A stretch of 13,534 nt of DNA, from contig JBAZOD010000022.1 of NCBI GenBank assembly GCA_041648955.1, positions 1 through 13,534 of the forward strand. Reading direction: 5' to 3'. The position numbers were made by a program, and so were the translations under genes. This document shows, piece by piece, positions 1 to 6,892 of this stretch. The first letter of the stretch is position 1, and each line of letters begins with the position of its first letter. Under the pieces are notes generated by a model, which did no database searches, was not told where the DNA came from, and saw only the letters and a program-made list of their open reading frames with translations. The stretch is from JBAZOD01 sp041648955. Lineage in GTDB: Bacteria > Patescibacteriota > Patescibacteriia > Patescibacteriales > JAQTRU01.

Positions 1-157
1 AGATCGTTCCTTCTACCACAATTAAATCCGCCGTTTTTAATTCCGTCAAAATGTCATTGGTATAAACATTCCCCTTGGAAATTATCAACAGAATACAAAA
101 TTCCAAAATACCTCGACGCATCTGCGCTTTAGTATTTTCTAAATTTATTTCATTCAT
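1..157 (-). CDS. PadR-family transcriptional regulator, N-terminal fragment (cut by window edge)
   Basis: Reading the minus strand from an ATG at 157-155 gives about 52 residues that run off the window start. The translation begins MNEINLENTKAQMRRGILEF and ends near ADLIVVEGTI. The QMRRG(I/V)LEFCIL helix followed about 30 residues later by VEGTI(YPLL) is the winged-helix signature of PadR repressors, which commonly control efflux pumps or stress genes and repress themselves. An in-frame ATG at 166-164 would add three residues. I prefer 157 because MNEINLEN is the usual start in this family, though neither start has a clear Shine-Dalgarno. A sigma70-like promoter with a palindrome lies directly upstream. 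The C-terminal effector/dimerisation half is outside the window. Confidence 0.8.
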   Translation of the reverse strand, partial: MNEINLENTKAQMRRGILEFCILLIISKGNVYTNDILTELKTADLIVVEGTI

Positions 158-168
158 TGTGATCATAG

Positions 169-177
169 TTATCCACA
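169..177 (+). other. Perfect-consensus DnaA box (single)
   Basis: TTATCCACA matches the consensus DnaA-binding 9-mer exactly. It lies between the PadR promoter and its start codon, next to a very AT-rich stretch (241-310) containing a TTTATTTTT/AAAAATAAA palindrome. Only one perfect box is visible, so this is not evidence of an origin. It could be a regulatory DnaA site or chance. Confidence 0.3.
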
Positions 178-197
178 ACTAATTTTTATCCTATTTA

Positions 198-214
198 TAG
201 TATAGCACATACTA
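198..214. promoter_or_regulatory. Candidate PadR operator (palindrome over the -10)
   Basis: TAGTAT-agcac-ATACTA is a 17-bp perfect-arm palindrome covering the -10 hexamer and part of the spacer of the PadR promoter. A second short inverted repeat, CTAC-gcaag-GTAG (220-232), covers the -35. PadR proteins are dimers that usually bind such sites and repress themselves. The assignment to this regulator is inferred from position only. Confidence 0.45.
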
Positions 215-227
215 CTATGCTACGCAA
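199..227 (-). promoter_or_regulatory. Promoter of the PadR-type gene
   Basis: On the minus strand there is a -35 TTGCGT (222-227), a 17-bp spacer and a -10 TATACT (199-204). This places the start of transcription about 25-35 nt before the PadR start codon. The spacing is ideal and the -10 matches five of six consensus bases. Confidence 0.6.
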
Positions 228-347
228 GGTAGTGAAGATAAAAAAGCCATAATTTTTTTATTCTTTATTTTTAAAAATAAAAAAATTTTAAAAATAAAAA
301 TATTTTTTAGATTCCGTACTCCCCTTCTCCGCTCTGCTTTGATAATA

Positions 348-374
348 AAAAAACGCCACAAAATGGCGATTTTT
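348..374 (-). terminator. Rho-independent terminator of the ABC-F gene
   Basis: The stem CGCCA (354-358) and TGGCG (364-368) encloses a 5-nt loop. On the minus strand it is followed by a run of six T, about 25 bp after the ABC-F stop codon. T residues on the other side (370-375) make it potentially bidirectional. The minus-strand gene ending at 398 is the obvious client. Confidence 0.75.
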
Positions 375-397
375 TAAGAATCCCGATTATTTGAACT

Positions 398-1849
398 CTA
401 CAAATTCCCCAAATTAAGTTCGTCGTCAATTCTTATTTGCTGAACAAATTCAGGCATGTGGCTAACGATAATCATCGCTCCCTGATAATTATTGATGGCT
501 TCAGCAATTACTGGAATGTGACGAAAATTAATATGGTTTGTCGGCTCATCCAAAATCAATAATCCCGGCTGCATCAAAACTAATCTGGCAAAAGACAATA
601 AGCCTTTTTGCCCATCTGATAATTCTCCCACTTTATTTTCCATTAATTCTCCGGTAATTAAAAATCCAGCCGCCACGGATCTTATTTCCTGCTCCCCTAT
701 TCCATTGGCCGAAATATTTTTCAAAGAATCAAAAACCGTATCTTCAAAATCTAAAGTAGAAAAATCCTGGCTATAGTAGCCGACAATAACTTCAGGCGCG
801 ATGTTAACTCCTTCCTGAGTTTTAAAAACTAAAGACCGGAGCAGAGTGCTTTTGCCAATGCCGTTCGGACCGGTGATTAGCAATCTGTCTTTTTTACCCA
901 AAGTTTTATCTATATCCTTAAAAATCGGCTCATGATTTTTTATAATCCTAATTTTTTTCAGAGCAACAATCTCGCCGCCAGTATTTTGATTAGGAATTTC
1001 AAATTTTCTTATAGTCTTATCTTCTCGCCTCACATCTAGCATATTATCTTCCAATTCTCCTGTTTCTACTTTCATTTTTTGCGCCAGCTTGCGCATCTTC
1101 CCGCCTTTGTTGGCAAAAAAATTAACTTTTTCTTTTCGGTCTTTTATTTTTTTCTCAAGCTGGGCGTTTTTCATAATCTCTCTTTCCACCCGCTTGCTGA
1201 TTTCCTCCACCACAGAATAATAGTCGCCGACATAAAGTTCGGTTTTGTGAGTGAAAATATCTAGATAAATAACGCCTTCGGTAAAACAATTTAGAAAATC
1301 AGCGTCATGAGAGATAACAATCACAGTTTTGTCATACATCACTAAAAAAGAAATTAAGTGGTCAATCCCCTTTTTGTCCAAATTATTAGTCGGCTCATCC
1401 AGCAATAAAATATCCGGATTTTGAATCAAGGCATAAGCCAACAGCAATCTGGCCTGCTGGCCGCCGGAAAGATCGCCCACGATCCTATCAAGCGGAATAT
1501 CAAAATCAACCGCTTCCAAAACTTTACTAATTTTACTTTTCAGATTTCCCGGAACAACCACAAACGCTTTTGCAAAATAATCTTCAACCGTTAAGCCCAA
1601 ATCTTCACGCAAAATGCTCTGGCGGGCAGTGCCGATGGTTGCTTCATTAGTAATTGAAATCCGGCCGCTTTTCGGCTTTATCTCTCCTTTTATCAAATTA
1701 AAAATAGTGCTCTTGCCAGCCCCGTTCTGCCCCATCAGAGTGGTTTTTGAGCCTTTTCTCAAACTAAAAGTAGCCTCATCCAAAATGGGCTTTTTGTGGG
1801 CATATTCAAAACTAACTTCGTTAAATCTCAATATTACTTCTTCTGGCAT
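398..1849 (-). CDS. ABC-F family ATPase (ribosome-associated, two ATP-binding domains)
   Basis: A 483-aa soluble protein with two ABC ATPase domains and no membrane segment, as in the ABC-F family, whose members bind the ribosomal E site and influence translation or antibiotic resistance. Domain 1 has Walker A GQNGAGKST (40-48), signature LSGGQQ (127-132), Walker B ILLLDEP (147-153) and switch His181. Domain 2 has Walker A GPNGIGKST (327-335), signature LSDGQ (410-414), Walker B LLILDEP (430-436) and His464. A charged linker (about 215-290, rich in Lys/Glu) corresponds to the P-site tRNA-interacting motif. The second signature has Asp where Gly is usual, and the protein is shorter than typical 520-640-aa members. 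The subfamily (EttA, Uup, YbiT or resistance type) cannot be told. It is transcribed away from the M23 gene and ends at a terminator. The start is the first ATG giving the standard beta-strand before Walker A. No Shine-Dalgarno is visible. Confidence 0.92.
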   Translation of the reverse strand: MPEEVILRFNEVSFEYAHKKPILDEATFSLRKGSKTTLMGQNGAGKSTIFNLIKGEIKPKSGRISITNEATIGTARQSILREDLGLTVEDYFAKAFVVVPGNLKSKISKVLEAVDFDIPLDRIVGDLSGGQQARLLLAYALIQNPDILLLDEPTNNLDKKGIDHLISFLVMYDKTVIVISHDADFLNCFTEGVIYLDIFTHKTELYVGDYYSVVEEISKRVEREIMKNAQLEKKIKDRKEKVNFFANKGGKMRKLAQKMKVETGELEDNMLDVRREDKTIRKFEIPNQNTGGEIVALKKIRIIKNHEPIFKDIDKTLGKKDRLLITGPNGIGKSTLLRSLVFKTQEGVNIAPEVIVGYYSQDFSTLDFEDTVFDSLKNISANGIGEQEIRSVAAGFLITGELMENKVGELSDGQKGLLSFARLVLMQPGLLILDEPTNHINFRHIPVIAEAINNYQGAMIIVSHMPEFVQQIRIDDELNLGNL

Positions 1850-1968
1850 AGATTGAATTATTTAGAATAAAATGACATACAGGTAGCTTAGCAGAACTTA
1901 GCGGAAAAGTCACCCCATATCCTGTGATTTCGGGACGAGAATGATTTTTTTAAAAAATTTATTAATTC

Positions 1969-3216
1969 TTATTTTCCTAATTTTTCCTGCCATCCCTTGA
2001 TTTCATCAAAAAATCTCTGTTTATTTTCGTCTTTGATCGCCTGGCCAGGCGGCATGACCTCTTTCAGAGCATTTATTTTCACGCCATTTTTCTCCATTTC
2101 ATAATGCAAATGAGGACCAGTGGAAAGGCCGGTTGATCCGATATAACCGATAATATCCCCTTGTTTCACTTTAACACCTCTTTTGACAGCAAATTTAGAC
2201 ATATGGCCGTAATTTGTCTGATAAGTGCCGTTATGCCTGATTTTTACCATATTGCCATAAGAGCCGTTATAAGCGGCAAAAATTACTGTGCCGTCCCCCA
2301 CTGCCCTTATTGGCGTTCCATAGGTGGCAGCATAATCAATAGCGCGATGGCCGGTGGAAATATTAAAAGCCTCTATGTATCTTGCGCCGGTTGTAAAGCC
2401 GGAAGAAATATATCTGAAAGCCACTGGCGCTTTCAGGAACATTTTCTGGACTGAATTTCCGTTCTCGTCAAAGTAGCCGGCATTGTCTTTGTTTTCTTCA
2501 AAATAATAAACTTCGTATTTTTTTCCGTCGTTAATATATTGCCCGGCCAAAATCTTTCCCGGCATCTGATATTCGCCATTCAGATATCTTTCTTCATAAA
2601 TAAATTTAAATTTGTCGCCGACTCTTGGATCAAGCGCAAAATCGATTGTCCACTGAAAAGCATCAGCCAATTCAATAATCGCGCGTTCATCAATATTATT
2701 TTCAAGCGCCGCTTCATACATTGAAGTTTTCACTTCGCCTTTTTTGGTAACAATTTTCACCTCATAATCAATCGGCCTGACTTCAGCCGTAAATGAGCCG
2801 GCGATCTCTCCTGTGCTGGTCGCCTTCTCTCCCGAAATATTATAGCTTACTGCTAATTCATCCTCTGAATCTATTTTATAAACAAGCTCTTTGAAATTAT
2901 CAGAATCTTTATCAAAAGTCAGCTCCAAAAAATGACCGACTTTCACTTTGGCTAAATCATATTTATCAAGAGCTGTTTTATAAATTTCATTAGCCGTGAC
3001 AGCAGGAATCCCGGCTCCGGACATCAATTCTCCATAAGTTGAGCCTTCTGTGATTTCAACTGAATTTTTACGATCGGAGGGTTCTGTCACGATTTCTCTA
3101 TTTTTCTCATCACCCTGGCTGACTGTCATAGTTAGCAGATTGTATTTAAAAAGGCAAAAAATCCCGATTCCCAGGATTAATATAAAAATAATCAAATTAA
3201 TTTCTCTTTTTTTCAT
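1969..3216 (-). CDS. Membrane-anchored M23 family metallopeptidase (LytM domain, MepM-like)
   Basis: A 415-aa protein with a short basic N-terminus and one hydrophobic segment (about residues 7-24), so the bulk is probably extracytoplasmic. A middle region (about 50-260) resembles the N-terminal domains of MepM/YebA-like endopeptidases. The C-terminal LytM domain carries the zinc ligands His290 and Asp294 (GHRAID) and His371 of the HLH motif, with the catalytic histidines His338 (YGHMS) and His369. All conserved catalytic residues are present, so it should be an active zinc peptidase cutting peptidoglycan cross-links or stem peptides during growth or division. A Lys/Glu-rich tail follows the domain. 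It has its own promoter directly behind the restriction-modification operon's terminator. No GC-rich terminator is visible between it and the ABC-F gene. Confidence 0.92.
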   Translation of the reverse strand: MKKREINLIIFILILGIGIFCLFKYNLLTMTVSQGDEKNREIVTEPSDRKNSVEITEGSTYGELMSGAGIPAVTANEIYKTALDKYDLAKVKVGHFLELTFDKDSDNFKELVYKIDSEDELAVSYNISGEKATSTGEIAGSFTAEVRPIDYEVKIVTKKGEVKTSMYEAALENNIDERAIIELADAFQWTIDFALDPRVGDKFKFIYEERYLNGEYQMPGKILAGQYINDGKKYEVYYFEENKDNAGYFDENGNSVQKMFLKAPVAFRYISSGFTTGARYIEAFNISTGHRAIDYAATYGTPIRAVGDGTVIFAAYNGSYGNMVKIRHNGTYQTNYGHMSKFAVKRGVKVKQGDIIGYIGSTGLSTGPHLHYEMEKNGVKINALKEVMPPGQAIKDENKQRFFDEIKGWQEKLGK

Positions 3217-3242
3217 ATTACTTCTTTAATCTTTATCATTCT

Positions 3243-3270
3243 ATTGTAAACCAAAAATAAAAAATGGCAA
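3243..3270 (-). promoter_or_regulatory. Promoter of the M23 peptidase gene
   Basis: On the minus strand there is a -35 TTGCCA (3265-3270), a 16-bp spacer and a -10 TACAAT (3243-3248), placing the transcript start about 20 nt before the M23 start codon. The -35 hexamer lies inside the stem of the upstream operon's terminator, so the two signals share bases. Confidence 0.5.
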
Positions 3271-3279
3271 TGCCATTTT
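3253..3279 (-). terminator. Terminator of the restriction-modification operon
   Basis: AAAATGGC (3261-3268), loop AAT and GCCATTTT (3272-3279) form a perfect 8-bp stem. On the minus strand it continues into a T-rich tract (TTTTTTATTTTT). It lies about 55 bp after the last gene of the operon and before the M23 gene. The stem is AT-rich except for its GGC/GCC core. Confidence 0.65.
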
Positions 3280-3335
3280 ATATTTGCTCGGGGTGATAGA
3301 TAAAATAAGAACTAATTTTCTTTAAAGTAACTTTA

Positions 3336-4697
3336 TTAATTTTGAATATTTTTACCTCTGTCTTTATCTAAAAGTTCATTTATTTTAGTACTCAAAGTTT
3401 CCAGCATACCGAGATCTGTTTTGATTCTTGCTATAGGATCAAACAAACGTTTGCCACCGTCTAAGACAATAAATGTATCCATGACTTTTTCCATTTTAGA
3501 AATTTTATATTTAGTTCTATCAAGCCTTTTTTGGTTCTCAATAAATTCCTGGCTAAATAATTCTTGGTTATCAATCACTTTTCCTTCTGGATATAGTATT
3601 TTGTCAATTTCTTCATCTGTCATTTTGTCGACTTTACCGTCCGTATAGAATAAAGCTGATGCTATACTTGAATTACGATGAGAATTTTGGTGGCGAACAT
3701 CGGCAACCAATCCAATCCATTCCTGAAATTTTTCATTCAATAAATAATCGGCTAATTCACTAGATTTTCCTTTAAGTCTTTCGAAAAAGTCTTTTTTATT
3801 TTTCGATAAACCTATATTATTTCTATCTTTTCTATTTGACTCATCAAATCCTAATTCTAAAGCGTAGTTTATTATCCACGCATTAATATCGCATATTGTC
3901 CAAAGTAAAGAATAATAAACATAAATATAATATCTAAGATAGCCGTCAAATTCCGGTAAGCTAGTTTTGCCATATTCTGCGATGTAAATATTTCTCTGAA
4001 GATAATAAAATTTTATTTTATCAATAGAAATCAACAAATCGGGATATCTATTAAAAAATAAAGTTCTTGAAAATTCGTTTAATATCCTATTATTTTTTGC
4101 TACAAGCAAATCGCTTGTCTTAAATAAAACTTTTTGAAATAAAGGGCTGGTCATCATATGTGCCATATCTGGATTAGTTAAACCAAACACAGGACTATTA
4201 AACTTAAAAAAATTAAAGAAACCAGATAAAAATGATTCTATAAAATTTAAAAGATCTGGCAAGTCAACAATTAAGATATTTTTATCTTTAAAATCGGATT
4301 TGTTTTCAATAAATGTCGACCTATCAGTTACAAATAAGTGGCATTTTTCCTTTATTGCAATATCTAAAAGCTCATTATTCATCGAATCTAATTTCTCTTC
4401 AATTTCTTGGGAATTTTTTTGAAAATCATTTTTCATCAGTTCAAGTAACTCTTCGATATTCCCTGATTTAATTTCATCCTCAATAAATATAATTTTTTTA
4501 AATGCAAACCTCTTTCTTATTCCAATTGATTCGGCCATCTTTTTAGGATAAACAAATTGCACACTGCAAATTTTCGGCAAGCACCTTTCAAGATAATCTT
4601 CCATTAAACCGATATTAATTTCCTCCTTTAAAAATTTATTATTAAACAGAGTATAATCAATAAATATTTTTAAATTGTTTGATACCGATTGCCACAT
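3336..4697 (-). CDS. Putative PIN-like plus HEPN-like dual-domain protein, third gene of an RM operon
   Basis: A 453-aa protein not recognised as a named family. The N-terminal 150 residues resemble a PIN nuclease: IFIDYTLF with Asp14, a possible acidic residue at Glu55, then ELLDIAIKEKCHLFVTDRSTF with Asp112 and Asp125, followed by a short beta-strand (ILIVDL). The middle is helical. Residues about 250-345 end in a helix bearing R335-H-Q-N-S-H340, an R-x4-H motif like that of HEPN ribonucleases, followed by Arg341. The C-terminus (about 380-450) is helical and charged. It starts 3 nt after the methyltransferase stop, so it is almost certainly cotranscribed and perhaps translationally coupled. 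Both putative domains are RNase folds, which suggests an abortive-infection or toxin-like effector guarded by or supplementing the RM genes. Domain calls come from motifs only. The gene is very AT-rich compared with the housekeeping genes. Confidence 0.6.
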   Translation of the reverse strand: MWQSVSNNLKIFIDYTLFNNKFLKEEINIGLMEDYLERCLPKICSVQFVYPKKMAESIGIRKRFAFKKIIFIEDEIKSGNIEELLELMKNDFQKNSQEIEEKLDSMNNELLDIAIKEKCHLFVTDRSTFIENKSDFKDKNILIVDLPDLLNFIESFLSGFFNFFKFNSPVFGLTNPDMAHMMTSPLFQKVLFKTSDLLVAKNNRILNEFSRTLFFNRYPDLLISIDKIKFYYLQRNIYIAEYGKTSLPEFDGYLRYYIYVYYSLLWTICDINAWIINYALELGFDESNRKDRNNIGLSKNKKDFFERLKGKSSELADYLLNEKFQEWIGLVADVRHQNSHRNSSIASALFYTDGKVDKMTDEEIDKILYPEGKVIDNQELFSQEFIENQKRLDRTKYKISKMEKVMDTFIVLDGGKRLFDPIARIKTDLGMLETLSTKINELLDKDRGKNIQN

Positions 4698-4700
4698 ATT

Positions 4701-5816
4701 TTATCTGCCAGTAAAAAAACTATAATTTGTTTCCTTGGAAAATAAATCTCTTGGGATTTCTTTTAATCTTTTTTTAGTTACCTTAATTGCCTGATCAGAG
4801 CTATCAATCCCGATCCAATTTCTTCCGAGTTGCTGGGCGGCGACTAAAGTTGTACCAGAACCGCAAAAACAATCCATTACCAAATCGTCTTTATTTGATG
4901 AGGCTTCAATAATAAATTTAAGCATATCTAAATTTTTTTCTGTAGGATATTTAGGATATTGTGGGTCTTTAAATTCCCAGATATCCTGCATTTTTTTACC
5001 CTCTCGTTCATCAATATATATTTTTTTTCTCGGCACACCTGTTTTTGACCATTCTATTAAACCCTGCTTATCCCATTCTTCCAAGACATCCGGTGCGCTT
5101 CGCCAATGTCGTCCTTTAGGTGGTTTTATACCTTTCCACTCTTTTGATGTTTTGCCGTTTGTTGTTTCCCCCGGAGCGTGCAACGGAATTGTCGTATATC
5201 TTCGGCCGTTTTTATCTATTTTTTTAAATAATTTATCTATGTCTTCTTGGGTGAATGGCATCCTAGGATCATTCCAAATAGGATTTTCGCTTTTTGAGTA
5301 TAAAAGTATTAAATCTTTGATATTACCGTATGCTTTGCGATCAAAATTTTTAGGGTTGCATTTTATCCGGGTAATATCATTTCTAAAATTTTTCTTTCCG
5401 AAAATTTCATCCATTAAAATTTTTACATAATGACCGATTTTATAATCAATATGCAAATAAATTGAAGCCTTATCAGACATTAACTCTCGTAAAAAAATTA
5501 ATCGTTCTCTTAAAAATTCTAAAAAATCATGTCCGACTAATTTGTCACTATAGGCAATATCATCGTTATTACTCTTGCTAATCGTGCTTACTCTATCCTC
5601 CCCGATCGTGAAATGGCCGTTAGTTGCAAAGGGCGGATCAATATATATTAAATCTATCTTTCCCCGATAATTATCAAGCAAAGCTTTTAAAATATACAGG
5701 TTATTTCCTTGTATTAATAAATTTTTAGAATTCTCATCTATATTATCTATTTTCGCTTTAGGCGTACTTTCCAAAATAACCTGCTCCGATTTTTTATTGT
5801 CATAATTTATTACCAT
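4701..5816 (-). CDS. Site-specific DNA methyltransferase, beta class (DPPF, type II-like)
   Basis: A 371-aa amino-methyltransferase that should transfer a methyl group from S-adenosylmethionine to adenine N6 or cytosine N4. The catalytic motif IV DPPF (60-63) lies N-terminal. Motif X-like YPTEKN (290-295), the SAM-binding motif I DCFCGSGTT (315-323) and motif II WIGID (334-338) lie C-terminal. The order IV, target recognition region (about 145-285), X, I defines the beta class, as in many type II and type III Mod enzymes. No helicase-type Res subunit is present; the partner is a small PD-(D/E)XK endonuclease, so a type II system is preferred. The start is 2 nt after the endonuclease stop and the stop is 3 nt before the third gene, giving a tight operon. 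The modified base and recognition sequence cannot be read from sequence alone. Confidence 0.88.
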   Translation of the reverse strand: MVINYDNKKSEQVILESTPKAKIDNIDENSKNLLIQGNNLYILKALLDNYRGKIDLIYIDPPFATNGHFTIGEDRVSTISKSNNDDIAYSDKLVGHDFLEFLRERLIFLRELMSDKASIYLHIDYKIGHYVKILMDEIFGKKNFRNDITRIKCNPKNFDRKAYGNIKDLILLYSKSENPIWNDPRMPFTQEDIDKLFKKIDKNGRRYTTIPLHAPGETTNGKTSKEWKGIKPPKGRHWRSAPDVLEEWDKQGLIEWSKTGVPRKKIYIDEREGKKMQDIWEFKDPQYPKYPTEKNLDMLKFIIEASSNKDDLVMDCFCGSGTTLVAAQQLGRNWIGIDSSDQAIKVTKKRLKEIPRDLFSKETNYSFFTGR

Positions 5817-5818
5817 AA

Positions 5819-6601
5819 CTATAGTTGATATAAAAATTCCCGCAAAACTAAGGCACTCATAATATTATATTTTTTATATTTTTTCGTCGTTTCTGCGTAC
5901 ATTTTATTGTTTCCTTTGATATAAAGCACTCCGTCCAATATGGCTATCTTTTCTGCCTTAACTCCATTTGTTTTGACAGTCGAAATTGCATCAGCAAATT
6001 GGGCGTTTTGGTGTCCGCCAAAATCTGTTAAAAACTTTGCTTCACCAATTACATACTTGCCATTAAAACGTCCTATAAAATCTAAACCTTTATTTCTTTT
6101 GTAATTTAAATATTTTCTAGCGAAAGCCATCATTTCCGCATCGCCCCCGTCCAGAATCGCATTTCCCTTACTTTTCAAAAATTCTTGTAAACCGACGGGT
6201 TGTATTCCTAATGATTTATTATTTACCCAGCGGCGGAATAAAGGGCCTATTTGGCGATTGGTTTCTTTTGGCTCGGAGCATCTTGTTAAAATACTAGCCA
6301 ACCCCATTTCATATAATCTTCCGCATAAACGATTAATTGTTTCTGGGTTTCTATCAATGGCTGATTTATCACGCTTTAAATAAGCCACATAGGAATCCTT
6401 AATTGGAAATAAATCAAGCTTTAAAAGATTTTTCATCAGCTCGTCATTGTCCTTTTTCTTAAACGCTTTTTCTGTTTTTTTCCATAAATCACCGTCAACA
6501 TCTCTAATGCCGTCGGGAATGGTCGGATAAACTTGGAATAAATCGTCAAGATAGCTTTTTTGACTGGCGTAATCAATGCTTAATTTTGTCCAATAATTCA
6601 T
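5819..6601 (-). CDS. Type II restriction endonuclease, PD-(D/E)XK fold
   Basis: A 260-aa protein that leads the operon. The catalytic core is visible at GLDFIGRFNGKYVIGEAKF (172-190): Asp174, then Glu187-Ala-Lys189, separated by two beta-strands as in PD-(D/E)XK nucleases. It is followed by TDFGGHQNAQFADAI, a conserved-looking segment typical of a restriction enzyme family. The N-terminal 150 residues are helical and charged and may mediate DNA recognition or dimerisation. It lies immediately before a beta-class methyltransferase, which supports the restriction role. I cannot place it confidently in a named family; Tsp45I-like is one possibility I could not verify. The nuclease gene precedes the methyltransferase and no controller (C) gene is seen, so expression order must be managed otherwise, perhaps by the repeated motifs in the promoter region. 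The stop is TAG. Confidence 0.78.
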   Translation of the reverse strand: MNYWTKLSIDYASQKSYLDDLFQVYPTIPDGIRDVDGDLWKKTEKAFKKKDNDELMKNLLKLDLFPIKDSYVAYLKRDKSAIDRNPETINRLCGRLYEMGLASILTRCSEPKETNRQIGPLFRRWVNNKSLGIQPVGLQEFLKSKGNAILDGGDAEMMAFARKYLNYKRNKGLDFIGRFNGKYVIGEAKFLTDFGGHQNAQFADAISTVKTNGVKAEKIAILDGVLYIKGNNKMYAETTKKYKKYNIMSALVLREFLYQL

Positions 6602-6638
6602 ATTGTTTGAATTTAATTTTTTATCTGCGATATTACTA

Positions 6639-6667
6639 AATTTACCATTTTTAACCTAAAAACGCAA
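6639..6667 (-). promoter_or_regulatory. Possible promoter of the restriction-modification operon
   Basis: On the minus strand there is a -35 TTGCGT (6662-6667), a 17-bp spacer and a -10 TAAATT (6639-6644), about 38 bp before the endonuclease start. The -35 hexamer is identical to that of the PadR promoter, but the -10 is weak (four of six). Two GGTTA/GGTAA elements lie within the spacer. Confidence 0.3.
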
Positions 6668-6753
6668 TCTAACCAAAAAAACAAGGTGGAAACTAATATT
6701 AGGTAAAATTTGATTATTTTCTTACCCCAATTTTTACCCGTAACTTTGGGTAA
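6642..6753. repeat. Cluster of TTACC/GGTAA motifs, candidate operator or iteron array
   Basis: Upstream of the RM operon the pentamer TTACC or its complement occurs at 6642, 6702, 6722, 6734 and 6749. Two inverted pairs stand out: TTACCC (6734-6739), 8-bp spacer, GGGTAA (6748-6753); and GGTAAAAT (6702-6709) facing ATTTTCTTACC (6716-6726). On the minus strand GTTAC also repeats at a 10-bp interval, about one helical turn. Such an array suits a dimeric DNA-binding protein. The 62-aa protein and the recombinase are the only nearby candidates. The same TTACCC core begins and ends the inverted repeat before the recombinase (7211 and 7300). Confidence 0.4.
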
Positions 6754-6816
6754 CATTAATAATTTATACTGTTATTAAAGCTATAGGACTGTTTGCTATT
6801 TTGTATCAGCCTTTTA

Positions 6817-6892
6817 GCTTTCGCGGGAAGATAAACATTTTGGCGGACGGGTTGCCCGCCCGGCCGCCAAAATGTTGCTTGCGAAATAAAGC
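6817..6892. repeat. Long GC-rich imperfect hairpin in the divergent intergenic region
   Basis: A perfect 13-bp inverted repeat, AACATTTTGGCGG (6834-6846) and CCGCCAAAATGTT (6864-6876), encloses a second stem CGGG-TTG-CCCG (6848-6858). It is flanked by further pairing of TTTCGC (6819-6824) with GCGAAA (6881-6886). It stands out sharply from the AT-rich surroundings. Being between divergent genes, with no T-tract on either side, it is unlikely to be a normal terminator. It may be a REP-like element, a replication or recombination site, or a barrier between the two transcription units. Confidence 0.6.

Noticed and set aside
3285..3300. GCTCGGGGTGAT as a duplicated tRNA-Asn end (left attachment site)
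   Set aside because: It resembles the tRNA 3' end only with gaps; the ungapped match is too short to distinguish from chance.
4701..5816. Type III Mod subunit
   Set aside because: Motif order fits, but no Res helicase-nuclease is present and the neighbour is a small PD-(D/E)XK enzyme; type II is simpler.
6642..6753. CRISPR array
   Set aside because: The repeated unit is only 5-6 bp, with irregular spacing and mixed orientation; there are no cas genes.
6817..6892. Integron attC site
   Set aside because: The hairpin lacks the conserved terminal core sites (RYYYAAC and GTTRRRY), and no integron integrase is present.
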